Shown one piece after another: positions 11,284 through 21,528 of a stretch of DNA of 64,000 nt. Position numbers and translations under genes: made by a program. The stretch is from Platanthera guangdongensis (Eukaryota; Streptophyta; Magnoliopsida; Asparagales; Orchidaceae), in NCBI GenBank assembly GCA_039583875.1, contig CM077166.1, positions 87,604,564-87,668,563 of the forward strand, in the 5' to 3' direction. A model generated the notes under the pieces. It had not been told where the DNA came from. It saw only the letters and a list, made by a program, of their open reading frames with translations, and made no database searches. How positions within the stretch are numbered: the first letter of the stretch is position 1; each line of letters opens with the position of its first letter.

Positions 11284-12155
11284 GTGAGCTTCCCACCCTC
11301 TCCCTTGGTGTTGGATCTTTAGTTATTTTCTTAGGAGAGATATAGACTCAAGAGAGTTTTGATGGAGAGAAGGAGTTTTTTAGGGATGGCCATGCTAGGA
11401 CATGTGTTCTAAGTTTTAGATCTCTTCAACCTCCCCTTTCTCCTATGTGATGATGGGTGGATGGTTTCATGAAGAATCATGGCCTTATGAGGGTGAATAA
11501 GGGAGGAGGAAATTTTGGAGTGATTTTGGAAGATCGACTTGGAGAGGAAGATGAACCGATGCCGTTCATTCCTCTTTACGAAGCGTGCAGAATCTGTATT
11601 CTGCGCGCAGCGATCTTCTTGGCCATTTTCATGTATGATGTGGCCAGATCTGGGCTTTCGACTAAACACGAAAGTTGACTCCCTTGAATATACCTTTCCA
11701 ACGAGTGGTTGCACGTCATCATGCGAAGTCTGTAGCCACGAGAAAGTCTGAACGAACATGACGTCCGATAAATCCTGCATGCAGAAATTGTGTTCTATAC
11801 GCAGCGGACTTCAAGGCTGATTTCCAATAAGGCAGAAATTGTGGGCTCAATATGAAAGTTGTAACCCATGGAAAGACCTTTACATTGAGGGGTTACACGT
11901 CTTCACCGGATTCCTATAGCTTCGGGAATCTCCAGTCGAATTACCTGTCCAGATTTCTTCTACACTTAAATTCTGGGGTTTATATAATATGAATTTGAAT
12001 TCGGTGGAATCGATGTTGCAAATTAACTCGAGATTTTGATGAACTATTTATTCTGACCACCGTAGTGTTATGAATGATAAATCTTGTCAATTAGATTTCA
12101 TAAAACTGAATTGTGAAGCAAGCTTTGTTGCACGATATGACTTGCTATTATTGTT

Positions 12156-12330
12156 AGATTATTATAAATGCGCATCATGTTTATAATATGATGAATGAAA
12201 TGATTTGCACAAATTGGTAGATTATTATAAATGCGCATCATGTTTATAATATGATGAATGAAATGGCTAGATACAAATTGGTAGATTATTATTAATGCGC
12301 GTCATGTTTGTAATATGTTGAAACCCATTT
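12156..12330. repeat. Three-copy tandem repeat of about 63 bp in LTR A
   Basis: AGATTATTATAAATGCGC starts near 12156 and 12219, and a diverged copy (AGATTATTATTAATGCGC) near 12283. ATGTTTATAATATGATGAAT follows each of the first two. The array is not obvious in A0, so it arose within this subfamily. Confidence 0.8.
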
Positions 12331-13912
12331 GGAATGACAAATAGAAGGATAAACCATGGCCATGAGTATGTATGATGGTTAGAATGAAGTTTAGTAGTCC
12401 AATACTTAGAGTGCAGTCTCCCTACGGGTTGTATTGTGGAAGGATGCAAGTGAGGAGTTGGCCGTTACTAGTTGAGTTAATGTTGAAATGAGGTATAGAT
12501 GGACGGTTGGGTCTTGGTCCTCGGTGTTCACGTCCTGGGGCTCCTTCCGTGCCGAGTGGATGGTTGGGCTGTGTCCTCGTGCTTAGTTCCGAGGCCCCTT
12601 CCATACCACGGTGTTGTGGAATTTGCATGTGGTGTGAGTCGACACGCGGTGTCGTAATCCTGGGTTAAGGATAGTGTGGCAAGTCTACGGGCTCGCAGAT
12701 CATCACACCAATGGGCGTTGACAGTTAGACTTTGGGCGGTTGGGCTTGGTGCTCGGTGTCCATGTCCCGGGGCTCCTTCTATACCAGGTGATCGGTTGGG
12801 CTTGGTCCTCGTGCTTACTTCCGAGGCTCCTTTCGAGTCACACAAGGTTAGTTCGGGGCTTGGTCCTCTGTGCACATCTACCCGAGGCAGCCGCTGGACC
12901 ATAGTACGCATGGGCTCTGCTGTTGTGTTCTTAGCGTTGAGGCGTACGGAGGCCTAGGTGAAGTAGTGTGGATACCCACCTAGTAGTAGAGATGCCCGCT
13001 CTACTGTCACCGCTTGGCCACAGCGGCTAACGCCTGAGAGGTTAGCTACCTGCTCGAATAGTGGGAACTATAGTCTATGTCGGCATAGCAATTACATGGG
13101 GTGATCATGGGTGAGTCATTGCATATCACACATAACATTTCATAACATTGCACAACAAGATCCTCATCGTATAAGTTTGTATGAGCACTCTTATGCGATG
13201 AGTTACTTTTATGTAACCCGATCCTTAACTTATAAGCTTGTATGGGCATCCTTATAAGTTAAGTTACTTTCCTGCTGTAGATACTTGTACTTGATAGTTT
13301 ATTATTGTTTATGTAGAACTGCTAGAATAAATGCTATTAATATTATTGTACCATTACCACCTATTTGTACATGTTTTACTCCTTATAATACTTGTACCGA
13401 TGTTCCTTTCTCCGCCCGTTGCCAAGGAGTCGCCGGGGGAGCGGATGTGAAGCCACTTAGTCTTTTCGACTAACGGTTGCTACGTCTTCCTTTTTAGAAG
13501 ATCACCCCGTAGGTAGAGCAGCCGCAGACTTTACAGCAGGACAGCCAGGCCAGGACGACAGGGCCTGATGTGACGGTGCCGTCGCTACCGTCGGTTACGG
13601 ATATGAGTGACGTGAGATTTTGATGTAGCCCGTTTGGGCAATTACTATATGTACTCTGATATTTGTGGAAGCATGTTTTAGATTCTCTTATTTGATGCTT
13701 TTGGACATATACTTAGTGTGGATTTGACTTCTTCTTGCTTTTATTATGGTTGGGTTGGCATGTTTATATTGATATTGGTTGTAGCCGGCGGAATAGGAGT
13801 CTTGTGGTACAGGTTAGCCCGTGTGCTAATGCTGTCGCAAGGCGGCTGTTCCGGGCATAAGACCCCCCTACGTGCCATGTTTTGTGATCCGGGAGGGGGG
13901 GGGGGTCTTACG

Positions 13913-14025
13913 AATGGTATCAGTTTGCCACGATCCTCAACTAAAGAAGTTATACAACAATGGTACCACCCCTGTTCGATTAGTCAGTTTGCGGACAAAC
14001 TGACTTAGCAGAAGCAGTGGTGTGC
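13913..14025 (+). other. Element A primer-binding site and start of internal region
   Basis: TGGTATCAG at 13915-13923 matches the core of the tRNA-iMet primer site TGGTATCAGAGC. The last bases are mutated. The rest, to the C1 insertion at 14026, is non-coding and includes a small hairpin (CAGTTTGCGGACAAACTG). TGTGC at 14021-14025 is the left target duplication of C1. Confidence 0.7.
14021..14025. repeat. Left target-site duplication of C1 (TGTGC)
   Basis: It pairs with TATGC at 55257-55261 with one mismatch. The two flank the ends TGATTGAT... and ...ACTCATCA of C1. Confidence 0.65.
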
Positions 14026-14095
14026 TGATTGATATTTTCGCATCAAGTCCAAAAACTAATGCGGCTAAAACTCTAAAAAAAGGTGAGGATTCACG
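14026..14095 (-). mobile_element. C1 3' LTR, distal 70 bp left of B1
   Basis: TGATTGATATTTTCGCATC to GGTGAGGATTCACG is the terminal part of the C LTR, identical in layout to 40645-40714. The LTR resumes at 33986 after the B1 insertion. The last five bases (14091-14095) are the B1 target duplication. Confidence 0.9.
14091..14095. repeat. Left target-site duplication of B1 (TCACG)
   Basis: It is identical to TCACG at 33981-33985. Uninterrupted copies of this LTR (39760-39775, 40705-40725) read GAGGATTCACGCG or close variants, confirming the insertion point. Confidence 0.95.
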
Positions 14096-14159
14096 TGTAA
14101 CACCCCAGTTTTGAGAGAGGGTCGATTTGCATTTCTGGAAATTTTTGGTTTCTGGCAGG

Positions 14160-14820
14160 GGGCACACGGCCTGCGACACGGGCGTGTCGAGCCGTGTCGA
14201 CACTCGGCCCGGGGTGTCGACACTTTCGCTCGACCATGTGTCCAGACTAGGCCACACGGCCTGCGACACGGGCGTGTCGCAGGTCGTGTCGAGCCCGTGT
14301 CGACACTCGGACCGGGGTGTCGACACTTTCGCTCGATAGTGTGTCGAGACAAGGCACACGGCCTAGGACACGGGCGTGTCCAAGGCCGTGTGGGTCTGTC
14401 GACGAACTTCAGTCGACGATGTTCACTCGACGAGGGTCGAGTGACGAGTGTCGAGTGTCGAGACTAGGACATACGGCCTGTGACACGGGCGTGTCACAGG
14501 GCGTGTCCCACTTTTCGACGATCTTCGCTCGACGTTTTTCCGCGGTGTCGATACAAAGGCTGTCGACGAGTGTCGAGACTTGGCACACGGCTTAGGATAT
14601 GGGCGTGTCCCAGGCCGTGTCACCTCTCAGGATGTTTTCGGGGCCGTGTCAATGGAGGCACTCGGCCGGCCACACGGCCATGTCAGTGGCGACACATACG
14701 TGTCGGGTCGATCACGGGCGTGTCGGATGCCCGTGTGCTATTCCAGGCGCGTCGATTCGAGACGACGAATGAGGCACACGGCCCTGGACACGGGCGTGTG
14801 CCAGGCCGTGTTCGACCCAG
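14160..14820. repeat. Array of covarying hairpins, core ACACG-GG-CGTGT
   Basis: At least six inverted repeats share the frame CACACGGCC...ACACGGGCGTGT...GGCCGTGTG. They occur near 14165, 14252, 14354, 14464, 14584 and 14773. The bases between frame and core differ from unit to unit, but many change on both arms: CCTGCGACACG with CGTGTCGCAGG, and CCTGTGACACG with CGTGTCACAGG. The unit at 14354 has 18-bp arms with a single mismatch. The array recurs in the other B LTRs, and related units occur in A and C. Confidence 0.85.
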
Positions 14821-15098
14821 GTCCTTTATTTTTCAGCTGGATCGTGGCCATTCTTTTCCTGATTTTAGGATCTGATGGTTCAGATCATTTCTTTAGGAGT
14901 TATGTTCGAGAATACGGTTGAAAACCCTCACTCTTCTCCAAGCTTTCTCTTACTAAAGATCTAGAGAGAAGTGAGAACAAGGAAGAAGGAGAAGGAGAGT
15001 TTGGGCTGTAGGAGAGGTTTCGGTGCTCCAAATCGCGAGCCGAGTCCAGATCCGTGGAGGTTAGATCATTGCGAAGGTTTTCATCCGGCTATTTTGCC

Positions 15099-15122
15099 AT
15101 GGCAAGGAAGAGGAGTCGGAAG
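15099..15122 (+). CDS. gag: LTR-encoded micro-exon of B1, start of gag (predicted)
   Basis: ATG in the context GCCATGG opens eight codons (basic peptide beginning MARKR) that end at AAG|GTAACG. The same 24 bases and donor are unchanged in all four B LTRs (15099, 22522, 29919, 32409), although the LTRs differ elsewhere. The gag frame itself has no ATG at its start. The donor is in phase 0 and the acceptor at 16811/16812 is also phase 0, so the micro-exon would supply the Gag initiator. No transcript evidence is available here. Confidence 0.65.
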
Positions 15123-16811
15123 GTAACGACGCTTCTCCTCTCGGTCTTAGGATGCATGTCTTAGCATCATTTCTTTTCTAGTATTGGGCACCAAACACTC
15201 AAATGAGAGGGGTTTTGGGTTGCCAAGGTTCAAGAGGAACCTCCGGGTCGATTGAGTCTGTCCCCGGCATGATTTGCATTAGAGATCCGCTCCGTTAGTG
15301 GATTCGGCATGGTGGGTGAAGCCGTAGTCGCGACCGTTAGTCCGACTCGGTGATGTTGCATACGAACGTTAAGGATTCGTAGAGTTTCCATTGCGGCAAG
15401 ACGCCGTTTGTGATGTGGTGATGTTTTCCCCTTTTTCTCGAGTGAGTATGTGTAGTCGGAACATGACAAGGTTAGCTCCTCATGGCGGTAGATGTTTTCC
15501 TTGGTGGACAAGGTTAGCTCCGCATGAGTTGGAGATAGTTTCCTTGGTGCGCGGGAACGCTGCAGTACAAATGAGGGACTAGGGTGGAATTGTCTTGGTT
15601 TGTGATGTGCCAAGGCGTGGCTATGTCTCCGTGGTCGGCTGGCTATCCCGTGACGTTCACGTCATGTGCGGAGAGTGTCCCGGCAAGACTAGTCCCCTTC
15701 TGTAAGACTGACGAGAATGCCAAGCATGGGGACAAGCCCGGTCAGTGAGGCCATGAGCGGGTGGGGTCCGGCAAGGCTTCTTAGAATCGGTCAGTTTGTG
15801 TTGTTGGAATCCTGACATGAGACGTCAGAGCTTGTAGGCAAGCCCGAGTCTAAGACCTTGAGCGGGTGGGGCCTTTACAAGTGTTCCATGTGGCGGCCTG
15901 TGCGCTGTTTGGGGGAAAGGTGTTACCCCCTTTGTTTGCGGCTTTATGCCAATGGGGAATCGATGAGTACCCATATGTTATGATGATGTACTAGATGCAT
16001 ACGAGATAGGGTGCCTTGGGGTGAGACCCGGGTTGTTGCATACATGATTGCATAAGTAGGCCCTTTTATTATATGCTCAACCAGTACAGAACATGTATGA
16101 TGTGTGTGACATCCAAGCCTGTTTCTGTAGTTGCTTTTCTTGCTTATGATTATTTCATACAAATTGCTAACTTGCAGGTTGGAGGGGTACCCCGGGGTCC
16201 GTTAGGGGCGGCCGGGAGGAGATGTGTTGTTACACAGTTTGAGGTCAGCCTTTGCTGACCCATGTTACTAATAAATTTTACAGGGCAAGGATCGCATGCA
16301 GGAGCTAGCTCACCGGCCAGAAAGGCATAAGCCTCATGAAGTGTTTTTATTTTTGTAGCTCTACTTATGTGATGTTGTATGTTTGAGACTCATGTTATCC
16401 TGCTTACATGCTGAGGTAGACTATGAGTGCTAGGCACATTCATGACTGTTGTATTATTTGATTTTGGACACTTGTTGTAAGGCCATAAGGCCATTTGTTT
16501 TACTCTTCTAGTAGTGGATAACTTCTTGTCTTGCTTGTGTTTCCGCTATGTTGTGCAAAGTGTTTTGAGTGTGGGTAGCTATATCAACTTTTAATACTAA
16601 AGCTGTGGCATCTGTATGTTGTGGGGCCCCGGCCAGACCCATATTATACGTTCACTACAGGGGAGGTGTTATAATTTGGTATCAGAGGGAGGTTAGATTC
16701 AAGGTCAATGCGTAGAAAAGTTATCCACATAAGAGTAACGTGGGACCATGATTGTCCTTATGTTTAAGTCTTGAGATTTGAGACTGATTCCTTGTTTCTT
16801 GTTTCTTGAAG
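15123..16811 (+). other. Predicted leader intron of B1 (1.69 kb)
   Basis: The donor is GTAACG at 15123. The acceptor is a pyrimidine-rich run with TTGTTTCTTGTTTCTTGAAG ending at 16811. The intron would remove the 3' part of the LTR and the primer-binding site, so spliced RNA could be translated but not reverse-transcribed. Alternative acceptors inside the LTR end at 16177 and 16283. The presence of an acceptor exactly at the in-frame start of an ATG-less gag is the main support. Confidence 0.55.
16677..16687 (+). other. B1 primer-binding site (tRNA-iMet)
   Basis: TGGTATCAGAG follows the LTR end by 3 bp and matches the core of the site complementary to the 3' end of initiator-Met tRNA. Confidence 0.85.
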
Positions 16812-17971
16812 AGTGCAAGCAATGAGGCGGGAACGTCGAGAGCAAGAGAAGAGCTTTCGGCGAGCAGTGCTACTACTCCAGGTCTTTTGGGCACGGGTGT
16901 AAACCTGGCTGACTCCTGCCGCATGCTTGTAGAAGCGATGGTGGCAGCCCAAGCTGCAGCGGCAGCTCAGGTAGCAACCCCTGCTACACCGGACACGACG
17001 ACGGCCGTGCCAGGCGGAGAGGCCAGGCGAGTGGATCCTTTGGCGGAAGGGTGGTTGTCAGAGATGGAGACCGACACACGAAGTACTTCCTGAGTTTCCA
17101 TCCCCCGTCATTCAAGGGAGTGGGTACTCCAACGGATGCGGAGGACCGGTGGGTTCGCATTCAAGAGCTTTTAAGGGCGGCAGAGACGCCAGAGGAAAAG
17201 AAAGCTGAGTATGTGACTTTCATTTTGGAAGGAGACGCCAATTTATGGTGGGTGAGCCATAGCGGCCGCCAGTTCCCGGGACGCACCTCGTCAGTGGAGG
17301 AGTTTGGGGATGCGTTTCTAAAGAGGTATATTCCAGTTTCTACACGATTGGCCCTTTAGAGGCAGTTTCTGCATTTAATGCAGCGAGACAAGACAGTGGA
17401 TGAGTATGTGCAGGAGTTCGCCTGTTTGGGTCGTTACGCTGGAACGACGATGGCAGATGATATAGAGAGGGATAACCTCTTCTACCAGGGGCTGAGGGAG
17501 AACCTGAGATAACCCCTCATCTCCATGAAGAGAGTCGGATTCAATGAACTAGTTGAGGCTGCCAGGATTTTGGAAAGTGATTTGGAGCGAACCCAACGCC
17601 GTAAGGGTTTTACTCCCAAGCAAGGGGAAGTGAAGCCTTCCCAATCTCATGGAAAGTCTGAAGGGAGTAGGTGGAGGAAGAAGCCTCACACTCCCAGATC
17701 CGGTGAGAAGAGAAATTGGACACCTGGAGGTTCTCACTCTAGGGACCGCCGACGTGTTACAACTATGGTAAGGTGGGGCACATAGCTCGTGTTTGTCCCC
17801 AAGGAGGAGCGGGGCAAGAGGCTAGGCAGGAGCAGACTGTGCGCTCCGGCCCCAGTGCTGCAGAGAAAGGGAAGATGGTGGAGTCGAGCGCTTCTCGGTT
17901 CCAATCGGTGCAACCAAGGGCTTACAACCTTGCACAGCAAGAAGCGATCCGCCAAACCGATGTGGTGACAG
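16812..17971 (+). pseudogene. gag: B1 gag, broken
   Basis: Capsid-nucleocapsid precursor. It starts without an ATG (SASNEAGTSRAREEL) at the predicted acceptor. It includes an Ala-rich stretch, then the retrotransposon gag core (WVRIQELLRAAET, LEGDANLWW, EFGDAFLKRYIP, YVQEFACLGRYAG), a basic region, and a zinc knuckle CYNYGKVGHIARVC. The knuckle's second Cys is Tyr. Compared with B2 it has 1-nt deletions near 17045 and 17745, plus stops at 17357 (TAG) and about 17511 (TAA), so it is inactive. It ends in frame at the 71-bp intron-like segment. Confidence 0.85.
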
Positions 17972-18042
17972 GTATGAAGAAAATTTAAGTTTAAATTCTG
18001 TGCTTCATCCTTTTAGACTTTTGTGTGATGTCTATGTTGTAG
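17972..18042 (+). other. 71-bp intron-like segment between gag and protease (B1)
   Basis: It starts CAG|GTATGAAG and ends TATGTTGTAG|GC. It is AT-rich and contains an in-frame TAA that would end Gag. Removing it joins ACA-G to GC-TTC, turning VVTG directly into FVLVSG, which is the canonical spacing before the DTGASH protease site. B2 has the same segment, same length, at 25406-25476. Confidence 0.65.
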
Positions 18043-21000
18043 GCTTCGTGTTAGTTTCCGGATACCCCGCTAGGGTATTGTTTGATACGGGAGCATCGCA
18101 CTCTTTTCTCGTGGAGAGCTTCATCCGGAGAATAGGAGTTGAGCCTTTCTCGGCGGACGCAGAGTTGAAAGTGCGCATGCCCAATGGGTCATCCATGACC
18201 ACCGGGGCCAAAGGGCGCATCTGTTGGGAGTTGGGAGGAGTTGACTTCGTTTTGGTAGTAGTGATTTTACCATTGGTTGAGTTCGATGTCATTTTGGGCA
18301 TGTACTGGCTTGCAGAGCAGCGCGCCAGTATTGACTGCCTATCTAAGGTTGTGACCCTAAAGAGCAAAGGGCAGGCGGAGGTCAAATTTGAGGGCCTTTG
18401 TGGAGTGGCCAGTTCCCTGATTTCGGCCAAGCAGTTGATTCGGGCGGTTAACAAGGGTGATGTAGCGCTTGTAGCGTTATTGGAGGTTCGTCTCTCCCAG
18501 ATGTCTATTGATGAAGTGCCCATAGTGGCAGAGTTCAAGGATGTGTTTCCGGATGAACTTCCTGGAGCGCCTCCTCGGAGGGAGATCGATTTCTCAATCG
18601 AGTTAGTGCCGGAGGCTAGGCCGGTGTCACGTCCTCCATTTAGGATGGCACCAAAGGAGTTGGCTGAACTTAAGGTACATTTACAGGAATTGTTGGAGCA
18701 AGGGTATATCAGACCCAGTTCTTCACCATGGAGTGCGCCGGTGTTGTTTGTAAAGAAGAAAGATGGTAGCATGCAGCTATGCATAGACTACCGAGAGCTG
18801 AATAAATTGACCGTCAAGAATAAGTATCTGATTCCTCGGATAGATGACTTGTTCGACCAATTGTTAGGGTCAGTGGTGTATTCAAAATTGGACTTGATGT
18901 CAGGCTATTATCAGCTGCGAATTCGGGATGAGGACATCAAGACTGTCGTTGGTACAAGGTATGTGCACTTTGAGTTTACGGTGATGCCGTTCGGGCTGAC
19001 GAACGCACCATCTGTGTTCATGGATCTTATGAATCGAGTATTTCGGGAATACTTGGATTCTTTTGTGGTTGTCTTCATTGATGACATCTTGGTGTATTCC
19101 AAATCGGAAGTGGACATGAGACCCACTTGAGAGTGGTCTTGCAAGTGTTGAGGGAGAATCAGTTGTATGCAAAATTCTCCAAGTGCGAGTTCTGGTTAGA
19201 GAAGGTGGCAGCCACGTGATTAGTGGGGATGGCAGTGGATCCCAAAAGTGGAGGCCATCAGAGATTTCTTGAGGACCGTGGCGGAAGTCCGAAGTTTTCT
19301 TGGACTAGCCGGGTATTATAGGAGATTCGTGGAGAATTTCTTGCGGATAGCTCTACCCCTCACCTCACTCACTCGTAAAGATCAAGTTTGTGTGGACTCA
19401 AGAGTGCAGGCATTTGAGGCACTGAAGGAGAGACTGATGATGGCTCCAATCCTATACCACAAGGGACCGAGGGATTTCAGACAGTGACGCATCGATGTGG
19501 TTGGGTTGCGTTTTGGTACAACATGGCAAGGTGATAGCTTTTGGGTCTAGACAACTGAAGCCTCATGAGAGGAATTACCCCGTCCATGACTTGGAGTTGG
19601 CGGCGGTAATTTTTGCGTTGAAAATATGGCGGCAATGTATGGTGCTGGAGATCTTCACGGATCACAAAAGCCTGAAGTATCTCGGATCAAAAGGACTTGA
19701 ACATGCGGCAACGCAGGTGGGTTGAGTTACTTGGAGACTACAGGTGGCGATTGTATATGCCAGGTAAAGCCATGTGGTGGTAGATGCCTTGAGTAGGAAG
19801 TACTCGGGGCAAGGGAATTGGATCGAAGCTCATGATGAGCGGTTGGTACGGGAATGGGAGTCCCTTGGATTGGAATGTGTTGCGAGAGGTGAGTCCAGCG
19901 TAGCTCGGTTGAAATGGATTGAAGTGCAGAACGACTTGACCGATCGCATTCGGGAAGCGACTCGATTGGATTTGGAGTTTCAACCATTTATGATGGAGGC
20001 TCAAACGGGAGAGAGCAGCACCTGGGAGATGATTGATGAGATTCCAGAAGGGTTTGTATACCGCAGTGGCAAACGTGAGGAGTTGATGTTTGAGGCTCAC
20101 TTCATAAAGTACTATTGGCAGTACAAAGATGTACTTGGATATGAAGAAATCATTTTGGTGGCCGGGGCTGAAGCGGGACGTAGCTTTGTACGTGAATCGT
20201 TTCCAAACTTGGGCCTTGGTGAAGGCCTAATGTCAGAAGCCGGGCGGGTTCCTGAAGCCCCTTCCAATCCCTGAATGGAAATTTGATGACATCTCCATGG
20301 ACTTTGTACATGGTTTACCTAGATCTCAGCAGGGTAATGATGCTATTTGGGTGATTGTGGACCGCTTAACCAAGGTGGCCCACTTCATCCCAAATCGGAA
20401 AGAGGACAGCGTGGAGAAGCTGGTGGAGTTGTATGTTCGCAACATTGTGCGACTGCATGGGATTCCAAAGAGTATAGTCAGCGATCGAGATGGATGGTTT
20501 ACGTCCAAGGACTGGAGACTAGTTCAAAAGAGTTTGGGCACGAAGCTAAAGTTCAGTACGGCATTCCATCCTCAAACTGATGGGCAAACTGAAAGAACAA
20601 ACCGTACTATGGAGGATATGCTGAGAATGTGTGTTCTTGACTTCGGCAAGAAGTGGGAGGATCACCTCTTCATGGTGGAATTCGCATACAACAACGGTTT
20701 TCAAGCAAGTAAAAAAATGGCGCCATACGAAGCTTTGTATGTGAGGCGGTGTCGAACACCAATGTCTTGGGCAGAGGCGGGAGACACCAAAATTTTGGGA
20801 AAGGAGGTGGTAGTTGACGCTTGTGAGATGGTACGGACCATACAAGAGCGTATGAAGGTGGCGCAAGACCGTCAAGCAAAATACTTTAATGCTCATCATC
20901 GGAAGTTGGAGTTTGCGGTAGGTGATTCGGTCTATTTGAAGATCAAACCGTTCAAAGGTGTCTCACGGATTCGCCGACTCAAGAAGTTGAGTCCAAGGTT

Positions 21001-21349
21001 TTTGGGCCCTTTTGAAATTGTTGAACGAGTGGGAGAAGCAGCCTATCGGTTGGCGTTGTCCGCGGAGCTGAGTGGATTGCATGACGTCTTCCATGTCTCC
21101 GTTTTCAGGAAAGCCTTAATGGAGGCTACTGTGGTGATTGAGCCGGCATCGGTGCCGATTGAGGAAGACTTGAGGACGCGAGTCCTTCCAATTGCTATAG
21201 AGGATCCGGAGACTCGGCAGTTGCGGAATAAAGAAGTGAAACTCGTGAAAGTCCGATGGAACAACTGCGGTCGAGAGGAGTTCTCTTGGGAGCGAGAACA
21301 GGCCATGCTAGAAGAGTATCCAGAACTCTTCATTTCAGGTACAAGTTAA
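18043..21349 (+). pseudogene. pol: B1 pol (PR-RT-RH-IN-chromodomain-like), broken
   Basis: Protease DTGASHSF lies near 18087. The linker contains [12 protein letters not shown] contains [19 protein letters not shown] and FIDDILVYS (19073-). RNase H words [12 protein letters not shown] and [10 protein letters not shown] lie at 19560-19690. Integrase core and C-terminus are open at 20297-21349 ([31 protein letters not shown], then VKVRWNNCGREEFSWE). Between about 19112 and 20130 at least 15 small deletions (1 to about 10 nt) relative to B2 destroy the frame, including the integrase HHCC finger. 5' and 3' of that stretch the alignment is almost indel-free. Confidence 0.9.
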
Positions 21350-21394
21350 GTTTTTGTACCCTTTTGTTCTGTAATTTTGGGACGAAATTCTATT

Positions 21395-21408
21395 AAGTGG
21401 GGGAGAGT
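21395..21408 (+). other. B1 polypurine tract
   Basis: AAGTGGGGGAGAGT directly precedes the LTR start TGTAACACC at 21409. It would prime plus-strand DNA synthesis. Confidence 0.9.
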
Positions 21409-21528
21409 TGTAACACCCCAGTTTTGAGAGATGGTCGATTTGCGTTTCTGGAAATTTTTGGTTTCTGGAAGGGGGCACACGGCCTGCGACACGGGCGTGT
21501 CGCAGGGTGTGTCGAGCCGTGTCGACAC
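21409..21528 (+). mobile_element. B1 3' LTR, first 120 bp
   Basis: It starts at the polypurine tract with TGTAACACCCCAG and is cut after GTGTCGACAC by the B2 insertion. The rest of the LTR is at 31506-33980. The last five bases, GACAC (21524-21528), form the left B2 duplication. Confidence 0.92.
21524..21528. repeat. Left target-site duplication of B2 (GACAC)
   Basis: It pairs with AACAC at 31501-31505 (one G/A difference). In the uninterrupted 5' LTR of B1 the site reads GTCGACACTCGGCCC at about 14197-14211. Confidence 0.85.

Larger units (their letters stand above)
10145..13912 (+). mobile_element. Element A 5' LTR (3.77 kb)
   Basis: The LTR begins TGTAACGTCCTGAAT and ends in an 11-G run followed by TCTTACG (A0 ends TCTTACA). 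A degraded iMet primer site follows at 13915. U3 (10260-11080) is packed with GACACGGGTAG...ACACGGGCGTGTC palindromes and CTCGAG words. A TATA box at 11083 is followed 140 bp later by an ATG micro-exon ending in a splice donor. A 63-bp tandem repeat lies at 12156-12330. The left 5-bp flank is CCAAT (10140-10144). The matching right flank is outside the window. Confidence 0.9.
14096..16673 (+). mobile_element. B1 5' LTR (2.58 kb)
   Basis: From TGTAACACCCCAGTTTTG to GGAGGTGTTATA (the other B LTRs end in TTACA). The first ~770 bp carry a hairpin array. A conserved micro-exon lies at 15099-15122. Two strong 3' splice-site-like sequences follow: TTGCTAACTTGCAG ending 16177, and TTACTAATAAATTTTACAG ending 16283 with a perfect TACTAAT branch-like word. 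TGACGTTCACGTCA at 15651-15664 is an inverted pair of TGACG (bZIP-type) words, present in all four B LTRs. Confidence 0.93.

Noticed and set aside
14065..14620. Many overlapping open frames of 60-250 codons with peptides such as HGLRHGRV and TRACPRPC in the B, A and C LTRs
   Set aside because: They occur on both strands and several frames at once and are by-products of GC-rich palindromes lacking stop codons, not genes.
14160..14820. CRISPR-like regularly spaced palindromic repeats
   Set aside because: Spacing is irregular, units vary and covary, there are no unique spacers, and the context is plant LTRs.
18032..18784. Long minus-strand frames opposite pol (18032-18784, 25466-26218, 26922-27824)
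   Set aside because: They mirror the pol coding frame on the opposite strand, have no recognisable domain, and appear in both B copies only because pol is conserved.
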